The translations under genes and the position numbers were made by a program. A stretch of DNA of 64,000 bases from Ophiura sarsii (lineage: Eukaryota; Echinodermata; Ophiuroidea; Amphilepidida; Ophiuridae): positions 57,915,048 to 57,979,047 of the forward strand of contig CM069447.1 of the NCBI GenBank assembly GCA_035610835.1. Direction: 5' to 3'. This document shows positions 48,331 to 58,936 of this stretch, piece after piece; the stretch's first letter is position 1; every line of letters starts with the position of its first letter. The notes beneath the pieces were generated by a model. The model ran no database searches and was not told the DNA's origin. It was given only the letters and a program-made list of their open reading frames with translations.

Positions 48331-48950
48331 AAATGGACGAAATGTGAATGGATGAAGTGGCTATTGGATGAAATGGGAATGAACGAAATGGGAATGGACG
48401 AAGTTGGAATGAACGAAATAGGAATGGACGAAGTGGCTATTGGATGAAATGGGAATGGACGAAATGGCTATTGAACGAAATGGGAATGGACGAAATGGTT
48501 ATTGGATGAAATGGGAATGGACGAAGTGGCTATTGGACGAAATGGGAATGGACGAAATGGTTATTGGGTGAAATGGGAATGGACGAAGTGGCTATTGGAT
48601 GAAATGGGAATGGACGAAGTGGCTATTGGACGAAATGGGAATGAACGAAATGGGAATAAATGAAATGGGAATGAACGAAATGGGAATGAACGAAATGGGA
48701 ATGAACGAAGTGGCTATTGGATGAAATGGGAATGGACGAAGTGGCTATTGGACGAAATGGGAATGGACGAAATGGTTATTGGATGAAATGGGAATGAACG
48801 AAATGGGAATGGACAAAATGGCAATGACCGAAATGGCAATGGACGAAATGACTATTGGACCTAGTGGGAATGGACGAAGTGGCTATTGGACGAATTGGGT
48901 ATGGACGAAATGGCTAATGGACGAACTGGCAATGGACGAAGTGGCAATGG
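48331..48950. repeat. Minisatellite, 15-16-bp unit, about 40 copies
   Basis: Two alternating forms, about GGAATGGACGAAATG and GGCTATTGGACGAAAT, with A/G and T/C variants. One frame reads as Met-Asp-Glu/Asn repeats (48779-48988), which is a consequence of the repeat and not a recognised protein. The corresponding place in segment A (about 40085) lacks the array completely: both flanks meet at the CATATCACGCG stretch. Confidence 0.92.
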
Positions 48951-49330
48951 GCCGGTCATATCACGCGAAATACAATCCTACCTTGTAGAATAATTGTTTT
49001 AATGGAAAATCAATGTCAATGACCGAACGACTACCACGGGATCACTTTAATCATAACATTGTGTCGTAAATATTTCTGCATTATGCATTATAACCTAAAG
49101 GCAAATTTCAACAGCAGTTTGAATACATTGCATATTGATTAATTTACGCATCAAAGACCATATCTTTGTATTCAATCAATTACTGGTGGTGAATAGAATA
49201 TGATATGTTTGCCAATTAGAATGTTTATTTTATTGTTTACTCCAAGGTTAACTATTACTACTCTTCCGGTTAGCTTTGTTAAGTGCTGGGTCTTTGCTTG
49301 TTAATTGCAGTTAATTCTCGCCGTTTGATG

Positions 49331-50194
49331 ACTAGTTTGATCGAAATTGAAGGTTAGACATCCAACTATTAATCCAAGTCTTTGTGCGCTTTATTCTCCC
49401 GCATTCAGAACATTATATAATAGGATAGGTCTTCATTGTACATAACGGCTTACTGCTACAGTGCAACAGAGCATACATTTCCAAAAGCGCATGTTATTGA
49501 AATTACGCTCTAATTCAAAAAGTAACATAATGTAAGACAAGTATACAACGTGGTGATTTAATTTAATAGAAGAAAAAAAAGATTTGACCTTATTTGCATA
49601 TAATTAGCATATTATAAAGAAATACATTAACATTTTGCTTTTTGAAATTTCCAGCAAAAACTATACATGCTATTAACACCAAATTTTCAGGAAATGAAGT
49701 TCTCATCATTGGCAACAATTCTGTCTGAGAAAAAGTTCACATTTATCTTTACTTTTAAAAAAACCCACCAAATCTGTCTTAATTAATGACCTAATTCGTT
49801 GAAATTATTAAGTAGTACTGAGTATCCAAACCAGACTTGCAAGGTATCAAATTAAAGGTAAAGATGTGTTTAAAACAATAGTCTGAGCAGATAATTACAT
49901 ATACCTTTATTATTTAAAGTATTAACCTCCAAACATTTGGTATATTTTTAAAAAACACAAAATTGTGTTTTTGTATTTTTCTCATGAATTAAACATGCAA
50001 TAAACACTAAAATCACCTGGAAAGATGTTTATGGTTAGCCACACAAATCTGCCAATCCATTCGTCAACATGTGTGCTGTGTAATTAATTAACGCGCGTAA
50101 TTAATTAATTAATTTGGCGTTTAAATGGATAAATGTTGAACCCCTTTTTGTATGCCCAATTAAGTTATGTAAGGTTTCAAATTAATCTCTCAAT
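49331..50194. other. No recognised feature
   Basis: AT-rich non-coding sequence special to segment B, including several ATTAATTAATT runs near 50085-50115. No gene seen. Confidence 0.35.
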
Positions 50195-50196
50195 TA

Positions 50197-50518
50197 GGCC
50201 AAAAAAAGAAAGTTGACTTGCCCTAGGGCCAGAGTCTGGGTCGGACGGTCGGATTATTTGTTTCAATAAAACGTGTTTTTGTGTAGTATACACAAAAACA
50301 CGTTTTGAATTTTTTTTTAATTTTTAATTTTTAAACAAGCAGATACATGTACTACTAAAAAAAACACGTTTTCATCTTTCTTTATTGTTATTTGCTTCTT
50401 TCATTTTCATTTTTTTAATTTTTATTTGAAAATAAAAAAAATAAAAAAATAGTGACCCTAGATTTCCAAAAATTCGGGTCGGTCGGAAAGGGCAAGTCAA
50501 CTTTTGTTGTTGTTGGCC
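50197..50518. mobile_element. TTA-flanked inverted-repeat MITE (322 bp)
   Basis: Left end GGCCAAAAAAAGAAAGTTG, right end an inverse with CAACAACAAC spacing, sharing AAGTTGACTTGCCCT. TTA flanks both sides (50194-50196 and 50519-50521). A central palindrome around GTGTAGTATACAC lies at 50267-50306. A three-base TTA (TWA) duplication is compatible with PIF/Harbinger. The 136-codon frame starting at 50452 begins inside it and is unsupported. Confidence 0.7.
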
Positions 50519-50759
50519 TTATGCTTAATAAAATGGTCGAGCCACATTTCTCAATTTCATTTTTCTTTTTCTGTAATATTAATCAAAACTTTAGATACTT
50601 TAATTTTGCAACATTTTCTTACAATAACAATGTATTTCATACAACTGTGCACAGACTTGGCAAAAGTATATTAATAGTTGTCCAGCCATGCACGCAGACA
50701 ATGGAAGGACTATTCAAGGACATGCCCACGTTTAGGGACCAATGCTTTGAAATTCGCGC

Positions 50760-51080
50760 TGAAATGCTATTCATCAGTCACTCACACCATCATCATCATC
50801 TCGTATTATTGCTACGTGTAATAGTATACAGACTACGGCTACCACGCGTACGGTATAAATAGGATACATGTACTAATAAGGCCCAAATGAGATCATGGAA
50901 GTACAATGATAGATTGATATTTTACGTATGAAACTTGGATTATAAAATTATTATTTAGCTGATTTTGTTTCATTCACTGTTCTTTTTAGGATTTTTGGTT
51001 GCCTGCAAAAGTAAATGTCGGTTGCCCGGTGCTAATTTTGGTGGTCCCGGACAACCGGACCACCACTTAATGCGAACGCT
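50760..51080. repeat. Dispersed repeat shared with 6.4-6.95 kb
   Basis: 50805-50980 matches 6695-6890 nearly base for base (ACTACGGCTACCACGCGTAC, ATCATGGAAGTACAATGATA). Downstream are GGTTGCCCGGTGC and GGTCCCGGACAACC motifs like those at 6209-6260. The two copies are in the same orientation, 44 kb apart. Unclassified mobile element. Confidence 0.7.
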
Positions 51081-51537
51081 GATCAGTGTGCAGTCAAGGG
51101 TTTTAAGCATAATGGTGCATGTTACTTTAGGTGACCGTGTGCTGACATGCAAGCCTGTACAAAAGGTACCATGATGCACTAGACCTGCACTAAGTCTAAA
51201 TAATTATAAAAAGTTAAAATAGTCAAGGCCATGAAAGTAGGTAGCCAGTAGCTGGTTGGATTAGCGTGTATGGATACTCAAGTATTGGCCAATCCGAAAT
51301 CAGGTTTAATAAGAAATATAACAATACTGATACTCATATAAGGATACAAAGGACTACTTTAAAACAAAGCTGTTTTGATTATATATGATACACATACTTA
51401 GGATTGAAATGTTCATGGTTGTACAACACTCAGGAGGCACTATATGTATAATTCAATATTTGGAAATGTATGCTCTGTTGCACTGTAGCTTTGATTTTTT
51501 TATTGGAAAGGAGACATAAACATAGTTATATCATATG

Positions 51538-52746
51538 CGGCCGAGTGCACCAATGACGGGTAGCTGAAGAATAGTGCTACCTCGCTAGTAACTGAGGCGT
51601 AACCCAAAATGTTGAGAGCGCCAATGCGGGGTAAGCTACTAGGCTAGTAACTGGTGGGTAATTTACGCTAAATGTTATACCTGACCGGACCCAAGAGTAA
51701 GTTGGGGCATAACGTTTTATGCCACAGTCGATTCTAGCAGTAGCGTAAATTTGTTGTGAACATTGGAGGGGATGATTTGCTGATGCTGAAGGACCAATTG
51801 CGCTTGCATGCCCAGGGGTGTCTATTTGAAGTGGAATGTGACCCCTTATAAGCTGAAAGATTTTATATTTTTGAAAATCCATTCATACAATTTGGTGATT
51901 TATTTAGTCAAAATTTAGATCAACTCCTTTTGCCCATTCAAACACTAATCGCACCGACTTTGGGTCATATTTTGACCAAAATGTACTGATTGTCCAAGGA
52001 TCTTAAATAATGACTAAATAAATAAACTTATTATTGTTTTTATTAATTAAAAAATGATAAAGCCAAGTTTCAACATTATTGTGAGTGGAAGTGAGTAGAA
52101 CTAAAAGAACGAAAAATAAATAAAAGCATATCGTGTCGCGCGTGGTCTGGGGATCGAACCGGGGTTCTGCGCTGAACAAGCGAAGGACAAGGTAACCACG
52201 CCACGGAAGTATTTGTGCGAAGAGAGATGTGTTATAATTGTATATAATTGTTTCCATCGGGTGCTTGTTTTTGTCATTAAAATTGTGCTTTTTGGTGCAA
52301 TGTTTGTATGTGCCCTTCGCCCAAAATATGTTTGTAATGTCATGATAGTCCTTATTTTTGAAAAAGCGATAAAAAAACTTCAAAATGTTTGGACATAAAA
52401 TGGCATCATTTTTTAACGGATCGCAGGCCGACTCCACGTGATTCTTGATTTACACTCACCTATGACCTAGCGAGTGACGACACATTTTTAATATTACGGA
52501 TGTCCATTCACGTCAGAATTTTACAGTAAACTATAGGTTAACACTTGACATATGCGCCAATTAATTTTGTAAGGGGACGATGCTGATTAATGTGGATATT
52601 TACCTCGCTAGTTGCTATTCTGGTGTTACCCGCCAGTTATGCTCTAAGAATTACATCGTTAGTAAGTTATGCTACAGTTAGAGCATAACTACTAGGGAGG
52701 TAAGCTACCTCCCTATTAAGTTACCCGTCATTGGTGCACTCGGCCG
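51538..52746. mobile_element. Composite inverted-repeat element with embedded SINE (1.2 kb)
   Basis: Ends CGGCCGAGTGCACCAATGAC and its exact inverse, about 27 bp near-perfect, with weaker inverted similarity further in (GGTAGC, CTAGTAACTG). The subterminal zone at 52639-52712 holds hairpins: AGTTATGCTCT..AGAGCATAACT and GGGAGGTA..TACCTCCC. A tRNA-like SINE lies inside at 52010-52207. A truncated, inverted relative lies at 55745-56455 and the start of another at 63887-64000. No transposase, and no target-site duplication was confirmed. The 144-aa minus frame at 52003-52437 is not recognisable as a protein. Confidence 0.7.
52010..52207 (-). mobile_element. tRNA-like SINE inside the composite element
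   Basis: Minus strand: TGGCGTGGTTACCTTG (A-box-like) and CGGTTCGATCCCC (B box). A seven-base anticodon-like loop TTGTTCA is closed by a mostly paired stem TTCGC/GCGCA, but the T arm pairs poorly. The tail is an (ATTT)n-like stretch near 52010-52030. It is the same unit as 55985-56180. Not a working tRNA gene. Confidence 0.65.
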
Positions 52747-53339
52747 ATTGTATTATTGCAGACTGTAAATATTCAGACTGTATGCCATGGTGAAATCAAA
52801 GTTTATAGGCTTAACCTTTTATGTGTTAGATTGACTTGATGTTTAATTTACACCACATGAAACACACCAACGGCTAATTGTACAATTCTTCCCCGGGGCT
52901 CAGATACTTAGTTTTCAAGGGGATAAAATACCGATGAATACATCATAAGATGGCGGTGATTCCTAATTGCATTTGGTATTAAATGACAGAATACTACGAT
53001 ATACCATACGGTATGTCTGTACTTAAGATGTTAAGATAGACAGATGTAGAGTAATTCGAGTCAGTATAACGTCATGCACTGATACTCAGTGGCGCATGAC
53101 TGAATGTAAGTAAATAATATTGGCATACAAACATGGAAGACCTACCAGAGTCAAACGACTTGTGTTCTAGAAATGTCAAGTTATATGTTATACAAAATAT
53201 ATCCTAGGAGAGCTTTCTTATAACTCTAAAAAAGACATTCCAAGGAGTTTCAAGGATCATCACTAAATGACCGACCAGGGCCCTTATACTGGCCCTGGAC
53301 TCCACGATGTAAGACGCTACGCTAGCTTCGCTAACTAAA

Positions 53340-54165
53340 CTCGAATTGGTCACACAATTGTGTCAGCTCCCCCCCCCCCCCCCCCCCCCCCCACTCCTGA
53401 CATTTGAATCCTGGATCCGCCACTCCATAACTGTTGCTATTGAATTATGTATTGTTAAGAAAATATTTCACACAGTAAATTAATGAGTTTCTCTGTAAAA
53501 ATAAAGAGGCATAAGGTAGTAGAGCTACAATACTCAACCAACACCTAAAGGGGCACAGAGAGATTTCTCAAAAAATGAAATCCAACATGTTTACCTTGTT
53601 TAGATGTAAGATTTCTTCAAAAATAATCAGTAAAAATGAAAAATAAAGACATTTTCTCAGCATTTCCTAAGGTATATTAGTGCTTTTCACTTTTTTGTAT
53701 TTTGGTTAAAAATCGTTAACCAATTGAATCAGAAAGTCATATGCATCACGCAACAAGCCATGGGTAGTCTTCGAGGTTATTTTGAATAAACATGAAACAA
53801 ATACACAATGTAAGTAAGAAGCCATAATATGTGGCCTTTTAGATAAATTTGGGTAATTTCGATGTGACATCAACACTCAAAACGCTATCAAACCCATGAA
53901 TTTCACATGAAATACTGCAATTTAAGTTCTAAAAATTTAGGTGGTAGTTAGTACGTATTAAGTATTACGTATGTGAAAAACTTAACTTCTGAAAAATTGA
54001 GGGCTCCCTCATGGAGGATCTCTTAATGCCCCTTTAAATACCATTTCTCTCTCGGGTACATCTTAAAACATGCTTAACTACTTTAACAGTTGTATCCAAA
54101 TGATCCAAATAGAATCAGTTTACAAATACAACCATTGACCCTGGAAGAAATACAGCATGCTTTAA
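53340..54165. repeat. 0.8-kb tandem repeat, unit 1 (with C24)
   Basis: Begins with ATTGTGTCAG and a C24 run (53369-53392), then TTTGAATCCTGGATCCGCCA, GTTGCTATTGAATTATG, GGCACAGAGAGATTTCTCAA and CATCACGCAACAAGCCATGG. The same order recurs in unit 2. Segment A has only one, much diverged counterpart (41300-41420). Confidence 0.8.
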
Positions 54166-54780
54166 GCTTAATTGTGTCAGCCCCCCCCCCCCCCCCCCCC
54201 CCCCCCCTCCCGAAATTTGAATCCTGGATCCGCCACTGCATACTGTTGCTATAGAATTATGTATTGTTAAGAACATATTTCACACAGTAAATTAATGAGT
54301 TTCTCTGTAAACATAAAGTGGCATAAGGTAGTGGAACTACAAGACTTAACCAACCGTTAAAGAGGCACAGAGAGATTTCTCAAAAAATGAAATCCAACAT
54401 GTTTATCTTGTTTATATATGATATACATAGAAACCGTCTTATGTAAGATTTCTTCAAACAAAAAAACAACAACAACATTTTCTCAGCATTTCCTAAGGTA
54501 TATTAGTGCTTTTCACTTTTTTGTATTTTGGTTAGAAATTCTTAACCAATTTAATCAGGGAGTCATGACTATGCATCACGCAACAAGCCATGGGTAGTCT
54601 TGGAGGTTAAACATGAAACAAATACACAATGTAAGTAAGAAGGCATATGTGGCCTTTTAGATAGATGTGGGTAATTTCGATGTGACATCAAAACTCAAAA
54701 CGCTATCAAACCCATGAATTTCACATGCAATACTGCTAATTAAGCTCTAAAATTGTGGCCGATTTAAATAAGGCCCATTT
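54166..54780. repeat. 0.8-kb tandem repeat, unit 2 (with C27)
   Basis: Same landmarks as unit 1, with a C27 run at 54181-54207. The unit is slightly shorter at the 3' end. The duplicated GAATCCTGGATCCGCCACT beside a poly-C run also has an inverse-type relative at 57550-57586 (GGGGCGGATTCAGG followed by G17). Confidence 0.8.
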
Positions 54781-54913
54781 TCGTTGTGTGTTGCCCTCAA
54801 GTGCCAAACATCTTGAAGTTAGGTCGATTTTCATTTTCATTTTCTTTTTGCTGACAAATATTACTGAGAGACCGTGGTTCATGACAAGACAAAATTAGTA
54901 AATGTCAATTTTT

Positions 54914-55119
54914 CTAATGCTTCGAGTGCGATAATAGTATTCAAGCAAACTTCATTTCAAGCAAAAAGTGTAATATTGCGACAAATTGGGTAACATTTAA
55001 AATCTGAAAAAAAACACGACAACAACACAACAATGTTTTTCGGCCAAATTGTGGACGATCTTGAATCAGCATCTTTGAATAAGTTTGCTTGAATACTATT
55101 ATCGCACTCGAAGCATTAG
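54914..55119. repeat. Perfect 38-bp inverted repeat with 130-bp spacer
   Basis: 54914-54951 and 55082-55119 are exact reverse complements (start CTAATGCTTCGAGTGCG). The spacer has no recognisable gene. Perfect arms in otherwise diverged surroundings suggest a recent foldback or inversion-type event. Confidence 0.85.
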
Positions 55120-55282
55120 TCAACAATTATCCAAAATACCCCAAATTCTGCGTCTACTAGTTGAGCAACTTTCGTCGGCAGATGATAGCAGGCGACCCCA
55201 TATTCTGCAAATTCGACCTCTCACTTGGCGTCAACTTTGCATGTTTACGTATTATTGTTCTTGTATTATTTCGGAGGGGGGC

Positions 55283-55297
55283 GGGGGGGGGGGGGGG
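55283..55297. repeat. (G)15 run
   Basis: G15 preceded by GGGGGGC. It generates spurious Gly- or Pro-rich frames on both strands around 55085-55363. Confidence 0.9.
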
Positions 55298-55585
55298 TGC
55301 TGTGTTGAGTGAACTCGTCAAAACGTCGGCACCTTCGGTAGTTGTATAAACACAATCATGCATTCGGCAGGCTTTTTATTTAAACCACTTTGTTAAAAAT
55401 GAACCGATCAAACAAGAGGACACCCTTATAAATAATATGTATGAGGTCTAAGAAATTATCTTAAAGAATTTTTATTCACAGTTGTATCCTTATGAAAATC
55501 ATTCACACCTCAACTGAAATTGTGTATACATCAATCTTGTTTCTGTCAAGGCTCATCTTTAATATGTCCCGCTCATAAATGCTAA

Positions 55586-55735
55586 GGGAGCACATCAAAA
55601 CTCGACCGCGCGGCAACCGCCGGTTCCGCCCGGTTGGACCGCATATCATTGTTTAGAACAATATAAACCGGCTGCAACCGCACGGAACCCCACAGAACCG
55701 GCGGTTGCCGGGCGGTCGAGTTTTGATGTGCTCCC
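55586..55735. mobile_element. Harbinger-type palindromic MITE, copy 3 (150 bp)
   Basis: Same ends as copies 1 and 2 (GGGAGCACATCAAAACTCG and inverse), TAA on both sides (55583-55585 and 55736-55738). It directly abuts the truncated composite-element relative on its right. Confidence 0.88.
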
Positions 55736-55744
55736 TAAGATTCC

Positions 55745-56455
55745 ACGTACACGTGACATTTTTTTCATGATGACATAACAGTAAGCAATATGGCCAAACA
55801 TTTCGAAGCTGTTTACCGGGTTTTGTTTTAATAAGGACTGTCATGACATTACAAACATATTTTAGGCGAGGGGCACATATAAATATTGCACCAAAAAGCA
55901 CACTTTTAATGACAAACACAAGCACCCGATGGAAACAAGTAGTTTAATGGTATATATACAATTATAATACATCTCTTAACACAAAACTTTCGTGGCGTGG
56001 TTAACTTGTCCTTCGATTGTGAACCACAGAACCCCTGTTCGATCCCCACGCACTGCACGATATGCTCTCATTTTGCTTGTTCTTCTACCCTTCCACTCAC
56101 ATTAATGTTGAAACTTTGGCTTTATCAGTTTTTGATTAATACAAACAATAATGAGTTTATTTATTTATTTATTTATTTCGACTAAAAGTATATTCACCAA
56201 ATTGCATGAATGGAGTTTCAAAAATACAAAATCTTTCAACTTATGAGGGTCAAATCCCATCTCAGATAGACACCCCCTGTGCATTCAAGCGCAATTGGTC
56301 CTGCCGCATCAGCGAACCATCCTCTCCAATGTCCACAACAAATTCACGCCACTGCTACATCGATTGACTTGTGGCATAAAACGTTATGCTTCAACTTACT
56401 CTTGGGTCCGGTCAGGTATAAGATCATCGTGAATTGCTCGCCAGTTACTAGCTTA
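55745..56455. mobile_element. Truncated inverted relative of the composite element, with SINE
   Basis: Reverse-oriented match to about 51640-52400: AAGCACCCGATGGAAACAA, CATGACATTACAAACATATTTT, GGCATAAAACGTTATG and TCTTGGGTCCGGTCAGGTAT. The SINE unit is at 55985-56180 with an (ATTT)n tail (56155-56178). The terminal CGGCCGAG repeats are missing on both sides. Confidence 0.75.
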
Positions 56456-57540
56456 GATCTCCAAACGCTTGCTATATGTTTAATTCTTTTTGGTGTAGCG
56501 ATTTTGTTAGTCAGTCCTCATGAAAACAGTGTCTCTAATTGAAGCCATTAGAACGTTTTTTTAGTGTAAATAAGGTATTTACTACTATTATAAATGGTAA
56601 TTTATTTGACTGTACAGCGTTGATTCACTGCAGTATCTGGATCAAGAAATGGTAGGATTGTCAAAATTTTAATGAAAACCCCAACACAAGTGATTACAAT
56701 TCACGAATTCTTTCGCACTTTGTTAAGAACTTGAGTAAACAGCGACATAGACAAAGCCACATTGATTTCATTTAGGCTATCTTAGGTTATCATAATTTTA
56801 CATATCGTTCTTTCCAAAGTTATCTTAACTGTATATTCCATTATCGTTGTGATAATAAACGGAACATTAGACTTATGAAAGCAGAAGCAGTCGTTCATAT
56901 GAAAATAAGTTTCATCATGGTTGGGGAAATGTGTTTATATTTACTTAGGACACTGTCCAAATGCATCTATTCTCACTTGTTATTCAAGACTCTGTCCGAA
57001 TGCATATATTGTCACTTTGGGCGTGTTATCATTTTTTTTCATATAGTAGAATGAATTATGCGCTTCGGTTATTAAAATGAACAATTGTCAGTCGCCTAAA
57101 TCAACTCCAACAGTAATGGGCCCATGACTATTGAAGGAGAAATCAAGCCATGCCTCCAGAAATGTTACTTACATAGATATCCTTAAAGCGAGACACTGGG
57201 CTTCAAACCGACATCATAAAAACATGTATTCGGGACAAGGAAGTCTGGAGAGCCCGGAGAGTCTGTAAATCCAGGACACAAAACTCGACATGGATAAGTA
57301 AACACGCAATGTGGGTTACAATGTAAACCCTCACATCTTCAGGCGCTCCGAATTTCGAATTTCTGTAGACAAAAGTATTGCCGTAGTTCTATCATGCCTT
57401 TCTTCATTTTCCCTTCAAACCTAGACTTGGTGTAAGGCGACACCAACCCACACCCCCACCCATCCCACCCCACTTACCACATCACTAGCCCGACTCACCC
57501 GCAGGTACGGAAGCTAATGCTACCATTTAGCTGTCACTGA
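56456..57540. other. Segment B continuation, no gene recognised
   Basis: 56740-57400 matches 41990-42640. A short tandem doubling (ACTCTGTCCRAATGCAT) lies at about 56945-57010. A CCCACCC-rich stretch lies at 57445-57475. Confidence 0.5.
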
Positions 57541-57549
57541 TTGGCAGGG

Positions 57550-58260
57550 GCGGATTCAGGAATTGTTTAGGGGGGGGGGGGGGGGGCATTATTTCAATAT
57601 TGTCAAAAGTCTCACCAAAGCGGTGCTGCCGCTCCAGCGCGGACAGCGGAGTTCGAGAGGCGATGTGCCCCCTCTCAACTTATTTGGTGCGACCTGGTGT
57701 GTACTTTTGACCAACATTTTATCGAAAAGCCACCTCTTCATTTCCAATCAATATTTTATTTTGTTATCAATGGAAGAAAGATGTTGAGCATATTATACTG
57801 ATATTTTCTTGATTTAAGTATAGATTGTTTAAAAGCTCGAGCAGGGAGGCTGAATGGGGCACATAAATAGAAACAATTTGTTTGAACTTATTTGGTGCGA
57901 TCTGGTGTATACTTTTGACCAACATTTTATCAATGCCTTGATTTTATCGAAAAGCCACCTCTTCATTTCCAATCAATATTTTGTTTTTCATCAATGCAAG
58001 AAAGACGTGGACCATGTACTGATATTTTTGTATTTAAGTATAGATGGTTTAAAAGCACGGACAGGGAGGATTCTGGGGGATGTGCCCAGTGCCACCCCCC
58101 CCCCCCCCCCGCAACAATTTGCGCGCGATTCATGCCCCCTAAAAAAAGAGAGAACAAAAAATCAATTTTCGAACCCATTTGGTGTGTACTTTTGACCGAT
58201 ATTTTATTGAAATGCAATCACTTTATTTCCAATAAATATTGGCTTTGTATATATAGGCCT
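57550..58260. repeat. Three direct repeats of a 210-280 bp unit
   Basis: Units begin near 57677, 57886 and 58169 with AACTTATTTGGTGCGA.. (CCATTTGGTG in the third), continue TGTACTTTTGACC and CATTTCCAATCAATATTTT, and include GTTTAAAAGCWCG..CAGGGAGG. They start after GGGGCGGATTCAGG plus G17 (57570-57586) and include a C16 run (58095-58110). The frames of 74-113 codons here arise from the repeats and are not recognised. Confidence 0.75.
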
Positions 58261-58500
58261 ATGCCAGAGAGAAGTTGTGCATACTGATATACGGTATACA
58301 TATTTTTGATTTAAAAGTGTTGTGTTGAAAAAACTTGATGTTTAAAAAAGCATATCGATAGTTATACTAGTTACCTCGAAAATATTAGATTTCTCGTCAA
58401 CGTACGCGTATATCCCGACCGACGTCCAATAACTCCAAACGTTCTTTATATCCCTCTATATATATCATGCCTCCCCGCCAACCTTTTCGTACCCCCACTC

Positions 58501-58785
58501 AGGGCCGTAAGACACTTTTTTCAAAGGGGGGCGTTTTCAAAGAAAACAAATTGTGATTCAAATATGCGTGCGTAGCGCGCGAAAATTTTCAAATTTGCAC
58601 CTATTTTTTGCACGATCGAGGTACATTTTGGCTCTAAACAAGCTTGTAGCAAAGAATGTTGCATTTTGGGAAGACAAATGCGCGCGTAGCGCGCGAAATT
58701 TTTTCATCTGTGTACAAATTTTCCGGGGAAGATTTTCAAAGGGGGGGCGATCGCCACCATCGCCCCCCCCTTCTTACGGGCCTGG
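58501..58785. mobile_element. Short inverted-repeat element with GCGCGTAGCGCGCG motifs
   Basis: Left CAGGGCCGTAAG and right CTTACGGGCCTG are inverted, with AAAGGGGGGCG/CGCCCCCCC just inside. GCGTAGCGCGCGAAA occurs twice (about 58567 and 58682). I know these motifs as widespread repeats in marine invertebrates, but I cannot name the superfamily. The 208-codon frame starting at 58553 crosses the element, the pyrimidine tract and the unknown segment, and is not credible as one protein. Confidence 0.55.
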
Positions 58786-58793
58786 CCCACCAT

Positions 58794-58920
58794 TGTGTTC
58801 TTCTTTTTCGTCCGTCCCCTCCTCTTCCTTACTATTTCCCTTTTTTTCTTTCCTTTTTTTCTTTTTCTTTTTCCCTCTTTTCTTTTCCTTTTTTTTTCTT
58901 CTTTTTTTTTTTTTTTTTTT
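58794..58920. repeat. Long polypyrimidine tract
   Basis: About 125 bases of almost pure C/T on the plus strand, ending in a T18-19 run. It is the source of Phe/Ser- or Lys/Glu-only frames on either strand. Confidence 0.9.
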
Positions 58921-58936
58921 ACTGCCCCCCCCTACC

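Larger units (their letters stand above)
44130..57400. repeat. Segmental duplication, segment B
   Basis: Counterpart of segment A. Stretches found in B but not A: minisatellite 48331-48950; about 49450-52750 (MITE 50197-50518, repeat 50760-51075, TIR/SINE element 51538-52746); the second 0.8-kb tandem copy 54166-54780; and 54.9-56.5 kb. Otherwise block order is the same as in A. No coding frame is conserved between A and B; the small frames differ in every copy. Divergence by eye is substantial (many substitutions and indels), so the event is not recent. Confidence 0.8.

Noticed and set aside
48331..48950. CRISPR array
   Set aside because: Units are contiguous 15-16-bp minisatellite repeats without unique spacers, in an animal-type genome.
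48779..48988. Met-Asp-Glu repeat protein
   Set aside because: Purely the translation of a 15-16-bp minisatellite whose units are interrupted by 16-bp variants that shift frame.
52128..52207. Functional tRNA gene (minus strand, GTT-like anticodon)
   Set aside because: T arm and acceptor stem do not pair, a similar copy with a different loop occurs at 55985, and an (ATTT)n tail follows: SINE.
52003..52437. 144-codon minus-strand frame as a gene
   Set aside because: It runs through a SINE and AT-rich element DNA, and the related copy at 55.8-56.2 kb does not keep the frame.
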